Positions 47,400 through 54,813 of a DNA stretch of 64,000 bases are shown here, one piece after another. The stretch's first letter is position 1; each line of letters begins with the position of its first letter. The position numbers and the translations under genes were made by a program. The notes beneath the pieces are model-generated. The model was given only the letters and a program-made list of their open reading frames with translations. It was not told the DNA's origin and ran no database searches. The stretch covers positions 1,820,001-1,884,000 of the forward strand of contig NZ_SHKL01000001.1 in assembly GCF_004217185.1 (NCBI RefSeq), read 5' to 3'. The stretch comes from Pseudonocardia sediminis (GTDB lineage: Bacteria; Actinomycetota; Actinomycetes; Mycobacteriales; Pseudonocardiaceae).

Positions 47400-47442
47400 T
47401 TCACACCCGAGCGGTCGCAGGTTCGAGCCCTGCCGCGCCCAC
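47400..47442 (+). repeat. Third tRNA-Val 3'-half repeat, CAC-type loop
   Basis: The sequence matches 10803-10845 with two changes, one of which turns the anticodon loop TTTACAC into TTCACAC, the loop of tRNA-Val(CAC); the other is A to G in the T-loop. The 5' half of a tRNA is missing. I read it as the far-right attachment remnant. The changed loop suggests it was carried in from, or left by, a different tRNA-Val isoacceptor. The 306 bp between the DUF302 start and the next gene hold nothing else except the short frame at 47,488. Confidence 0.75.
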
Positions 47443-47487
47443 CGGAATAGTGGCCGCGACGGAGGCGCTGTTCGGGAGGACATCCTC

Positions 47488-47517
47488 GTGAGCGTTCAGA
47501 CCGGAGCGTGGCAATGA
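47488..47517 (+). other. Possible 9-residue leader frame overlapping the AmiC-like gene
   Basis: GTG at 47488 follows a strong GGGAGGA and opens nine codons (VSVQTGAWQ) whose TGA overlaps the ATG at 47514 as ATGA. The binding-protein gene has no other good ribosome binding site, so translation of the leader may deliver ribosomes to it. Alternatively it is the tail of a displaced gene. Confidence 0.3.
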
Positions 47518-48578
47518 GCGGGCGGCCGGACCGACCCATCACGGTGGCGCTCGTGGTGCCGTTGCACGGATCCGAGCAGATGTACGGGCCGTCGTGCACG
47601 TTGTCCGCGCGGCTGGCCGCCGACGAGATCAACAGTGATGGTGGTCTGCTGGGCCGGGAGGTGCGGCTGCACATCGTCGACAGCGCGGGGGCCCCGTACG
47701 CCGTCGCCGACGAGGTGGATCGGCTGATCACCGCGGATCGCGTCGACGCTGTCGTCGGATGGCATCTCTCCGCGCTGCGGACGGTTCTCGCCCGCCGCGT
47801 CGCCGGACGGATCCCGTACGTGTTCACCGCGCTCTACGAGGGCGGTGAGTCCACGCCGGGAGTGTTCTGCACCGGTGAGACGCCGGGCCGCCAGTTGTAC
47901 CCGGCCCTGGCATGGATGGCGCGCGAGGTCAGTGTCCGTCGCTGGTTCGTCGTCGGCAACGACTACAGGTGGCCACGGGAGACCACCACGGCGGTTCGCC
48001 GTTTCGCCCGTAGCCATCCCGGAGTCAGTATCGAGGACGAGATCTACGTCGACCTCGGCACCACCGACTTCGCCGGGATCTCCCGCCGGATCGAGCAGAG
48101 CACCTGCGACGGCGTCCTGATGTTGCTCGTCGGTCGCGACGGCGTCGAGTTCAACAGGCGCTTCGCCGCCCACGGGTTGGATGCGCAGTGCGCCCGTCTG
48201 ACACCGCTGATGGACGAGACGATGCTGTTGGAGACCGGGATCGACGACAGCCGTGACGTGTTCAGTACGGCCGGCTTCTTCGAGACGCTCTCGAACGAGG
48301 ACAGCCTCGCGTTCGGGGCCCGATACGTCGAGCGGTTCGGGCCCGACGCCCCGGTCCTGAACAGCCCCGGCGAATCGTGTTACGAAGGTATGCAGCTTCT
48401 GGCGGGGCTCGTTCGGCGGGCCGGGTCGGCCGACGTCGGCCGGATCTGCGAGATCGCGGACGGGACGCGGTACCACGGTCCCCGTGGAGAGATCGCCGTG
48501 GCCGGGCGTCACGTCGATCAGCCGATCTACATGGCGGTCGCGGACGGGTCGAGCTACGACGTCCTGGCCTCCCTCTGA
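47514..48578 (+). CDS. AmiC/UrtA-like type I periplasmic-binding-fold protein
   Basis: 354 residues (GTG at 47508 is an alternative start). The sequence VALVVPLHGSEQMYGPSCTLSARLAADEINSDGGLLGREVRL and VVGWHLSALRTVLARRV identifies the Leu/amide/urea branch of type I substrate-binding proteins. There is no signal peptide or lipobox, so it should stay in the cytoplasm, as the amide sensor AmiC does. No permease, amidase or ANTAR partner is adjacent. A cytoplasmic ligand-sensing role is possible; the ligand is not predictable. Confidence 0.8.
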   Translation: MSGRPDRPITVALVVPLHGSEQMYGPSCTLSARLAADEINSDGGLLGREVRLHIVDSAGAPYAVADEVDRLITADRVDAVVGWHLSALRTVLARRVAGRIPYVFTALYEGGESTPGVFCTGETPGRQLYPALAWMAREVSVRRWFVVGNDYRWPRETTTAVRRFARSHPGVSIEDEIYVDLGTTDFAGISRRIEQSTCDGVLMLLVGRDGVEFNRRFAAHGLDAQCARLTPLMDETMLLETGIDDSRDVFSTAGFFETLSNEDSLAFGARYVERFGPDAPVLNSPGESCYEGMQLLAGLVRRAGSADVGRICEIADGTRYHGPRGEIAVAGRHVDQPIYMAVADGSSYDVLASL

Positions 48579-48699
48579 TCTGCCGGACCACCCGCATCTG
48601 GTTGTGAGCTGTGACGGCGACGCCACGGAATCGGTGGCGGTGGACCTCTGATCGGTCGTGGCCGGCGGGTGGCACAGGTCTCGGCGAGGGACATCGGCA

Positions 48700-49659
48700 T
48701 CATCGGTCGTCGAGGTACAGAGCGGCGAGCCCGAGCACGGCGTCCCTCATCCGCTCCCGCATCTCGGGCGGCGCGAGGACCTCGACCTCGGCCCCGAGAC
48801 GCAGGAGGTGCCGAGCGGCCCGGTCGGGTCGTTCGAACCGCAGGTCCAACCGAGCCCAGCCGTGCTCGTCGCGCTCGACGTCGTCCGGCAGTGGTAGTTC
48901 GGGCCGCCCCTCCTCCAGCATCGCCAGGAGTGGCTCGGCCGCCGGAGCGACGCGCACGGTCACGACGTACTCGGGAATCGAGTCCAGGAACGCCTGCCGC
49001 AGTGCCGTCCAGGCTTCGGCGAGGTCGAAGTCCGGCGGTCGGTGGAAGCGGAGGTCCCGGAGCTCGACGGCGTCGATGCGGGAGAGCCGGAAGAGGCGGT
49101 CGACGCCGCGTTGCGCGTGTCCGAGCAGGTACCACTTGTCGCCCTTGAGGATCAGGCCGAGCGGACGGACGACGACGTCGGTGCCGCGGTAGGTGAGCCG
49201 GACCTCCCGGGACTCCCACACCGCCGTCGCGACGTCGGCCAGTGCCGGGGTGTCGTCCTGCGGTACGAACCAGTGGGTCGGCTCCACCAGCAGCCGGTCC
49301 CGCACCGTGCGGGCCGCGGTCTCGGTCGAGGCCTCCATCGCGGGCAGGAGCGTCCGGTCGACGGCGGCCGCGTCGAGCCCGAGCTGGGCCGCGATCGCCG
49401 GGACGACGGCGAACAGCACGCCCCGCGCCTCGGGGGTGTCGAGCCGCGGGAGGCCGGCGACGCGGTAGGCCGGATCGATGCGGATGCCGCCGTTGCGCCC
49501 GACCTCGGTGTAGACCGGCACCCCGGCGGCGCTCAGCGCCTCGACGTCGCGGTAGACGGTGCGCGCCGAGACGTCGAGCGCGGACGCCAGCTCGGTCGCC
49601 GACGTCGCACCCCGCAGCTGGAGCCGCACCAGAAGCTCGACCAGCCGGACCGCACGCAC
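48700..49659 (-). CDS. YafY-type HTH/WYL-domain transcription regulator
   Basis: 319 residues. The N-terminal winged helix-turn-helix is RLVELLVRLQLRGATSATELASALDVSARTVYRDVEALSAAG (residues 4-46). The WYL core is about 165-200 (LGLILKGDKWYLLGHAQRGVDRLFRLSRI), with the WCX-type C-terminal domain after it. Such regulators bind small ligands or nucleic acids through WYL and act near their own genes. It is divergent from the RidA gene at 49,796, a plausible target. A partial, deleted copy lies 2 kb away at 46,229-46,594. Confidence 0.9.
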   Translation of the reverse strand: MRAVRLVELLVRLQLRGATSATELASALDVSARTVYRDVEALSAAGVPVYTEVGRNGGIRIDPAYRVAGLPRLDTPEARGVLFAVVPAIAAQLGLDAAAVDRTLLPAMEASTETAARTVRDRLLVEPTHWFVPQDDTPALADVATAVWESREVRLTYRGTDVVVRPLGLILKGDKWYLLGHAQRGVDRLFRLSRIDAVELRDLRFHRPPDFDLAEAWTALRQAFLDSIPEYVVTVRVAPAAEPLLAMLEEGRPELPLPDDVERDEHGWARLDLRFERPDRAARHLLRLGAEVEVLAPPEMRERMRDAVLGLAALYLDDR

Positions 49660-49795
49660 ACCGGAATCCTAGGCGCGAACACTGACATCAACTGTCAGGT
49701 TTCGTGGTCCACCATGCAGCCGGCCCACGGTCCGGTGGGCGCCGGCACGGCCGGCAACCGGGGTGCGAGAGCGCCCTGACCGAGAGGTGACCCGC

Positions 49796-50197
49796 ATGTC
49801 CCACGCCATCGTCCACCCCGACGGTCTGCACGATCCGGTCCCGTTCGGCTACCGCCACACCGCGTCCGTCCCGGCCGGCGCGGAGCTGGTGTTCGTCTCG
49901 GGCCAGTACGGATCGGGTCCGGACGGCGCGGTGGTGTCGGCCGACTTCGGCGACCAGGTGCGGCGCGCGTTCCACAACGTCGGGCTCGCCGTCGCGGCCC
50001 ACGGTCTCGGCCTCGGGCACGTCGTCCAGCTCCGGACCTACGTCGTGGACCACGACTTCGCGAAGCTCGGAGCGATCACCGAGGCCGTGCGCGGCGGATG
50101 GGGGGACGAGCCGCCCGCCCAGACCGTCCTCGGGGTCGCCGCCCTGGCCTTGCCGGACATCCTGTTCGAGGTCGAAGCCGTCGCCGCCCGGCTGTGA
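49796..50197 (+). CDS. RidA/YjgF-family protein
   Basis: 133 residues from the ATG at 49796, preceded by GAGAGGTGA. The order AIVHPDGLHDPVPFGYRHTASVPAGAELVFVSGQYG, the central QVRRAFHNVGLAVAAHGLGLGHVVQLRTYVVD and the end PAQTVLGVAALALPDILFEVEAVAA follow the RidA fold. The catalytic Arg of true RidA enzymes would sit at the R of QLRTYVVD. Members deaminate reactive enamines or belong to degradative pathways. It is divergent from the WYL regulator. Confidence 0.88.
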   Translation: MSHAIVHPDGLHDPVPFGYRHTASVPAGAELVFVSGQYGSGPDGAVVSADFGDQVRRAFHNVGLAVAAHGLGLGHVVQLRTYVVDHDFAKLGAITEAVRGGWGDEPPAQTVLGVAALALPDILFEVEAVAARL

Positions 50198-50335
50198 GGT
50201 GAACCGGTGAGGCGGCCCGTCGTGACGACCGGGAGGCCGTTCCGGGCGGGCTGCCGCCTTTCGGCCGACGACATCGGTGTCCGGAATGGCTACTCTTGGG
50301 CGAAACACATGTTGCATCAGACCTGGAGGAGACGG

Positions 50336-50581
50336 ATGCGTGATCACGAACGCGCCCTGCTCGGGACGGTCGCGGGCATGCACTTGCTGTTCGCCGTGAT
50401 CGCCCTGGTCGCAGGGGTCGGGCTCGCCTCACCGATCGCCCTGGCGCTGGTCGCGCTGGCGGCCTTCGCCCTGCGCCGCTCCGGCATGCGGGACACCCCT
50501 GACCGGGGGCATCCGCAGCTGGGGCGCTCGGAGTCGACGGGCTGGACGACCGAGTGGGAGGGGACCGGAGGCCGGCAGTAG
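50336..50581 (+). CDS. Small membrane hypothetical protein
   Basis: 81 residues from the ATG at 50336, which follows GGAGGAGACGG. Residues about 8-27 (LLGTVAGMHLLFAVIALVAG) and 30-46 (LASPIALALVALAAFAL) form two membrane helices, with a hydrophilic tail. Upstream in-frame codons belong to the gap after the RidA gene. No family recognised; many actinobacteria have similar two-helix proteins. Confidence 0.7.
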   Translation: MRDHERALLGTVAGMHLLFAVIALVAGVGLASPIALALVALAAFALRRSGMRDTPDRGHPQLGRSESTGWTTEWEGTGGRQ

Positions 50582-50615
50582 CCGGCGTCGGGGTCGCTCG
50601 GAAGGGTTCCGCAGG

Positions 50616-51548
50616 TCATCCGGGCTTGGGCGCGAACGCGTCCAGGACGTGCTCGGCGTAGGCGAGCGCCGCACCGGCGTCGACGCCCGGATAGCCGACC
50701 CGCGGTGAGAGGTTGAGGTCGAAGAAGACCTCGGTGACGCCGTGCGCACGGAGGGCCGCGAGGTCGTCGAGGATCTGCTCGCGCGTCCCGTGCAACGGCT
50801 GACGACCAGACCCGGGGTCGTCGTCGACGAGGTCGACGAGCCCGCGCACGAGGATCCGCACGGCGTCCGGGTCGCGTCCGGCGTCACGTGCTCCGGCACG
50901 CACCGTCTCGGCGCAGGTGGCGATCGTGGCGGGGTCGTGGCGGCTGCTGCCGATCCACCCCTGGGCGAGGCGCCCGGCACGGCGCAGCGCGGGCGCGGCC
51001 GCGCCGCCGAGCAGGATCGGCGGGTGCGGTCGCTGCACGGGTGACGGGCTCACGCGCGAACGCGGAACCTCGTAGAACTCGCCGGAGAACTCCACCGGGT
51101 CCTGCGTCCACAGCGCCTGCAGGCAGCGCAGGTACTCCTCCATCCGCGCGCCGCGGCGCTCGAACGGCACGCCGGCGGTCGCGTACTCCTGCCGCATCCA
51201 CCCGATCCCGACGCCGACGGTGAGCCGGCCGGCGGTCACGACGTCCAGCGACGCCATCGTCTTCGCCATCAGGGCGGGCGGCGTGAACGGGGCGCAGAGG
51301 GTCGCCGTCCCGAGCCCGATCCGCTCGGTGTGCCCGGCGACGTAGGACAGCGCCACCACGGAGTCGAGCACCGAGTCGTGCGCCGGGTCGAGCTCGACGT
51401 CGGTCGGGTTCAGCACGCGCTGGAACGTCCACAGCGACGCGTACCCGAGATCCTCGGCGCGGCGGGCGATGTGGCGCATGGTGTCCGGAGTAGCCCAGCT
51501 CCCCGCCACCGGCAGGCCGAACCCGAGAAGGGGCAGGTCGTTCGTCAC
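50616..51548 (-). CDS. LLM-class F420-dependent oxidoreductase
   Basis: 310 residues, GTG start. It is a luciferase-like TIM barrel: GFGLPVAGSWATPDTMRHIARRAEDLGYASLWT, GLGTATLCAPFTPPALMAKTMASLDVVTAGRLTVGVGIGWMRQEY and HPPILLGGAA are characteristic of the mycobacterial-type F420 LLM family. Cofactor and substrate specificity cannot be fixed further; FMN use is possible. It converges on the small membrane protein gene and is divergent from the S9 peptidase. Confidence 0.88.
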   Translation of the reverse strand: MTNDLPLLGFGLPVAGSWATPDTMRHIARRAEDLGYASLWTFQRVLNPTDVELDPAHDSVLDSVVALSYVAGHTERIGLGTATLCAPFTPPALMAKTMASLDVVTAGRLTVGVGIGWMRQEYATAGVPFERRGARMEEYLRCLQALWTQDPVEFSGEFYEVPRSRVSPSPVQRPHPPILLGGAAAPALRRAGRLAQGWIGSSRHDPATIATCAETVRAGARDAGRDPDAVRILVRGLVDLVDDDPGSGRQPLHGTREQILDDLAALRAHGVTEVFFDLNLSPRVGYPGVDAGAALAYAEHVLDAFAPKPG

Positions 51549-51614
51549 GGGTCAGGACTCTGCCAGGTCCGGGCACGTCGGCGGTCGGGTGACCTGGATC
51601 ACCGGAACTGCGGC

Positions 51615-51645
51615 TTGAGTGTGCCGCCGCGTCCGGGTGTCTCGT
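51615..51645 (+). promoter_or_regulatory. MerR-type promoter upstream of the S9 peptidase
   Basis: TTGAGT (51615-51620), a 19-bp spacer beginning GTGCCGC, then TCTCGT (51640-51645), 33 bp before the ATG. The 19-bp spacing and TGCCG half-site repeat the layout at 54,031, 59,671 and, on the - strand, 59,629. The second half of the inverted repeat is weaker here. Confidence 0.5.
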
Positions 51646-51677
51646 CGGTGTCACCACACCCGAGCACGGAGGCACCC

Positions 51678-53567
51678 ATGGCACTGCCCGACCTGATCTC
51701 TGTCGACGACCTGTTCGGCCCGCCCGAGAAGGCCGGCGCGTCGATCTCGCCCGACGGCAGCCGGATCGCCTACCTCGCCCCCTGGAAGAACCGGCTCAAC
51801 GTCTGGGTCCAGGACCTCGACTCCGACGACGAGCCGCGCTGCGTCACCGCCGACGAGACCCGCAGCGTCCAGCGTCACTTCTGGTCCGACGACCCGCGGT
51901 GGCTGCTCTACGAGCAGGACAGTGGCGGCGACGAGAACTGGCACGTGTTCCGCGTCGACCTCGACACCCCCGACGCTCCGGCGGTCGACCTGACCCCGTT
52001 CCCCGGGGCGCGGGTCATGAGCGTCGAACCCTCGCCGGGCCGCCCGGGACGGCTCTCGGTGAACCACAACGCCCGCGACGCCGCCGAGTTCGACCTCCAC
52101 GAGATCGATGTCGCTACCGGGGAGTCCACGCTGCTGGCGCAGAGCCCCGGCCCGGGGATGTCGTGGTTCCCCGGCCCTGACGGCGAGCTGTTCGCGACCG
52201 CGACCAGCGCCGACGGCGACATCGAGATCCACCGCCGGGACCCCGCGACGGGCGAGCTGCGGCTCCTGCAGACCTACGAGGGTGCCGACCACCCGCTGGG
52301 TGTGTCACCGATGCAGCCGACACCGGACGGCACCGGCCTGTGGGTCGGGACCAACCGGGGACAGGACCGGATCCGGCTCGTCCAGGTCGATCTGTCGACC
52401 GGCGAGGAGACCGACGTCGACGGCCACCCGACGCTCGAGCTCGACGCGGTCCGCCGCGCCGTCATGCAGATCGACTCCCCGCTGATCCGCCACCGGGCCA
52501 CCGGAGAGCTGCTCGGCGTCCGCTACCTCGGGGAACGGCAGGTGATCCACGCGATGACACCCGGTTTCGCCGACGTCCTCGCGAACCTGGAGCGGCTCTC
52601 CGACGGCGACCTCGGCCCGATCTCCTCCGACGACGACGGCCGTCGCTGGGTCGTCTCGTTCACCCACGACCGCGACCCGGGGGCCACCTGGCTCTACGAC
52701 CACGCCACCGGCGAGTCCCGCCTGCTGTTCCGGCCCTACCCGCACCTCGACCCGGGCGCACTGGCCCCGATGACGCCGGTGACGATCCCGGCACGCGACG
52801 GGCTGGACCTGCCGTCGTACCTGACGCTGCCGGTCGGCGTGGAGCCAGCGGGGCTGCCGCTGGTGCTGCTCGTCCACGGCGGACCGTGGTACCGCGAGAG
52901 CTGGGGGTTCGCGGCGAGCGTGCAGCTGCTGGCCAACCGCGGCTACGCCGTGCTGCAGGTCGACTTCCGCGGCTCCGTCGGCCACGGCAAGGCCCACATG
53001 ACGGCCGCGGTGGGGGAGTTCGCCGGGGCGATGCACGACGACCTGATCGACGCCGTCGACTGGGCGGTCGCGCAGGGCTACGCCGACCCGGACCGGGTCG
53101 CGATCATGGGCGGCTCCTACGGCGGGTACGCCGCGCTGGTCGGCGCCACCTTCACCCCGGACCGCTTCGCCGCGGTGGTCGACCTCGTCGGCGTCTCCGA
53201 CCTGGCGAACTTCATGCGGTCCCTGCCGCCGTTCGCCGGGCCGGTGCTGGCGAGCAACTGGTTCGCCTACGTCGGCGACCCGGCCGACCCGGAGCAGGAG
53301 GCCGACATGCTGGCCCGCTCACCGGTCAGCCGCCTCGACGCCGTCCGAGCCCCGCTGCTGATCGCGCAGGGCGCCAACGACGTCCGCGTCGTGCGAGCCG
53401 AGTCCGACAACGTCGTGGAGTACCTGCGGGCCCGCGACGTCCCCGTCGAGTACCGGGTCTTCGACGACGAGGGACACGGGTTCGTCAACCCGGAGAACCA
53501 GATCGCGTTCCAGCACGCCGTCGAGCGCTTCCTCGGCCGTCACCTGGGCGGGAGGGTGTCGGCATGA
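51678..53567 (+). CDS. S9 family prolyl-oligopeptidase-type peptidase
   Basis: 629 residues from the ATG at 51678 (GGAGG upstream). The N-terminal 360 residues form repeated beta-propeller-like blades (SPDGSRIAYLAPW, DDPRWLLYEQDSGGDENWHVFRVDL). The C-terminal alpha/beta hydrolase has the nucleophile Ser480 in MGGSYGGYAAL, then GANDVRVV (Asp) and DEGHGF (His). LVHGGPWYRESWGF is the oxyanion region. No signal peptide, so cytoplasmic. Substrate is probably short peptides or a modified peptide-like drug. The shared MerR-type promoter hints at drug-responsive expression. Confidence 0.92.
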   Translation: MALPDLISVDDLFGPPEKAGASISPDGSRIAYLAPWKNRLNVWVQDLDSDDEPRCVTADETRSVQRHFWSDDPRWLLYEQDSGGDENWHVFRVDLDTPDAPAVDLTPFPGARVMSVEPSPGRPGRLSVNHNARDAAEFDLHEIDVATGESTLLAQSPGPGMSWFPGPDGELFATATSADGDIEIHRRDPATGELRLLQTYEGADHPLGVSPMQPTPDGTGLWVGTNRGQDRIRLVQVDLSTGEETDVDGHPTLELDAVRRAVMQIDSPLIRHRATGELLGVRYLGERQVIHAMTPGFADVLANLERLSDGDLGPISSDDDGRRWVVSFTHDRDPGATWLYDHATGESRLLFRPYPHLDPGALAPMTPVTIPARDGLDLPSYLTLPVGVEPAGLPLVLLVHGGPWYRESWGFAASVQLLANRGYAVLQVDFRGSVGHGKAHMTAAVGEFAGAMHDDLIDAVDWAVAQGYADPDRVAIMGGSYGGYAALVGATFTPDRFAAVVDLVGVSDLANFMRSLPPFAGPVLASNWFAYVGDPADPEQEADMLARSPVSRLDAVRAPLLIAQGANDVRVVRAESDNVVEYLRARDVPVEYRVFDDEGHGFVNPENQIAFQHAVERFLGRHLGGRVSA

Positions 53568-53610
53568 CCACGGCGCCGAGCACGCGCTGCCCGGGCCGGG
53601 ACCGGGTGGG

Positions 53611-53955
53611 TCACCGGCCGTCGAGGTACTGCAGCAGGTCGTGGGCGGCCAGCTCGACGTCCTTGTGACCCCACTCGGAGGCTCGGTAGACGCAGGCGAT
53701 CAGGCCCATCCGGTGCAGCCTGCGGAAGTCGCCGTAGACGAAGCCGTGGCGGGCCTTGGTCTCGTCGTTCGCGCCGACGGTGAGTCCGGGGTGCCACGCC
53801 CCGTACTCCGCCCACGAGTGCCGTTCGAGGTACCCGTTCTCGGCGTCGGCGGCCGGGGACACCTCGTTCCAGCGGCTCCTGAGGACGTACTGCTTCTTGT
53901 CGATCAGGTGGCGGGCGTGCTCCACCGCGTCGGGGTTCACCGTGTACTCGGCCAC
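53611..53955 (-). CDS. Small hypothetical protein, EthD/dimeric-barrel-like
   Basis: 114 residues from the GTG at 53953-53955 (VAEYTVNPDAVEHARHLIDKKQYVLRSRWNEV), with AGGA eight nt upstream. Longer frames to the left run across the promoter at 54,031. The opening beta-strand, long helix and the segment ERHSWAEYGAWHPGL suggest a small ferredoxin-like or dimeric alpha-beta barrel protein, but I do not recognise a family. It converges on the S9 peptidase and is divergent from the DUF3159-P450 pair. Confidence 0.55.
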   Translation of the reverse strand: MAEYTVNPDAVEHARHLIDKKQYVLRSRWNEVSPAADAENGYLERHSWAEYGAWHPGLTVGANDETKARHGFVYGDFRRLHRMGLIACVYRASEWGHKDVELAAHDLLQYLDGR

Positions 53956-54030
53956 GAGGACGATCCTGTCCTCTCGCGCGGTCCGGGGCGAGTCCGTGGC
54001 GGCCAGGAACGTGGTCCGCGTCACATCGGG

Positions 54031-54061
54031 TTGAGTGTGCCGCTGCGGCACGGCCTTTCCT
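54031..54061 (+). promoter_or_regulatory. MerR-type promoter of the DUF3159-P450 pair
   Basis: TTGAGT (54031-54036), 19-bp spacer, TTTCCT (54056-54061). The spacer contains a perfect dyad, GTGCCGC-T-GCGGCAC (54037-54051), exactly where a MerR dimer binds. It is the clearest of the four related sites and lies 36 bp before the DUF3159 start. Confidence 0.6.
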
Positions 54062-54096
54062 GAACGCAGACGAGAACACCACCTGCGGAGGACGGA

Positions 54097-54783
54097 ATGA
54101 CGATGACGGACACGAACCGGAACACGAAGCCCGGCACGACGGGCGCCGACGAGACCCCGACCGGACCGGTGACGGAGGTCGAGCCGCCGCCGTCGATCCT
54201 CGACCAGATGGGCGGCCCGATGGGGTTCGTCTACTCGACCATCCCGGTCGTCGTCTTCGTGGCGGCCAACGCGTTCCTGTCGCTGCCGATGACGATCGGG
54301 GTCTCGATCGCCGTCGCCCTGGGCCTGACCGGGTTCCGGCTGCTGCAGGGGGAGCGCTTCGGCACGGCGGTCGGCGGGCTGGCCGGCGTCGTCGTCGCGG
54401 CCGGGCTCGTCGCCTGGACCGGGTCGGCGAAGGACTTCTTCGTCATCGGCATCTGGGTGTCGCTCGCCGGCTTCCTCGCCACGGCCGGGTCGCTGCTGGC
54501 GCGCCGTCCGCTGACCGGCGTCGTCTGGAACCTGGTGCACGGGGGCAAGCACGCCTGGCGCGCCGACCGGCCCACCCTGCGTGCCCACGACGTCGCGACG
54601 GGTGCCGCGGCGCTCGTACTCGGTGCCCGCTTCGGGATCCAGCAGTGGCTCTACCTCGCCGACAGCACCGGCGGGCTCGCGGTCGCCAAGGTCGCGACGG
54701 GCACTCCGCTGACCGTGCTGGCCGCACTGGTCGTCATCTGGGCCTTCCGCCGCAGCACCAAGCGGCTCGTGCGCCAGGCCTGA
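54097..54783 (+). CDS. DUF3159 membrane protein
   Basis: 228 residues; ATG at 54097 with GGAGGA upstream (a second ATG is two codons on). After a disordered Thr/Pro-rich start comes PPPSILDQMGGPMGFVYSTIPVVVFVAAN, the hallmark opening of DUF3159, then about five to six membrane helices. Homologues are actinobacterial and of unknown function. The P450 gene starts 30 bp downstream, so the two are cotranscribed, apparently from the MerR-type promoter. Confidence 0.85.
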   Translation: MTMTDTNRNTKPGTTGADETPTGPVTEVEPPPSILDQMGGPMGFVYSTIPVVVFVAANAFLSLPMTIGVSIAVALGLTGFRLLQGERFGTAVGGLAGVVVAAGLVAWTGSAKDFFVIGIWVSLAGFLATAGSLLARRPLTGVVWNLVHGGKHAWRADRPTLRAHDVATGAAALVLGARFGIQQWLYLADSTGGLAVAKVATGTPLTVLAALVVIWAFRRSTKRLVRQA

Positions 54784-54813
54784 CCCGCGACACCACGGAT
54801 CGAGGAGGAGAAC

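Larger units (their letters stand above)
34266..47442. mobile_element. Island 2: kinase-nuclease-HerA operon between tRNA repeats
   Basis: This 13.2-kb segment lies between the second and third tRNA-Val 3'-half repeats. It contains a membrane protein gene, the three-gene kinase/HerA operon, a WYL-regulator pseudogene and a DUF302 gene. No recombinase or mobility gene is present, so it would depend on an external integrase. The right repeat has a CAC-type anticodon loop, unlike the other two, so the boundary may derive from a different tRNA-Val gene. The right limit is therefore less certain than the left. Confidence 0.55.

Noticed and set aside
47400..47442. A tRNA-Val(CAC) gene
   Set aside because: No acceptor 5' strand or D-arm precedes it, so it cannot form a cloverleaf.
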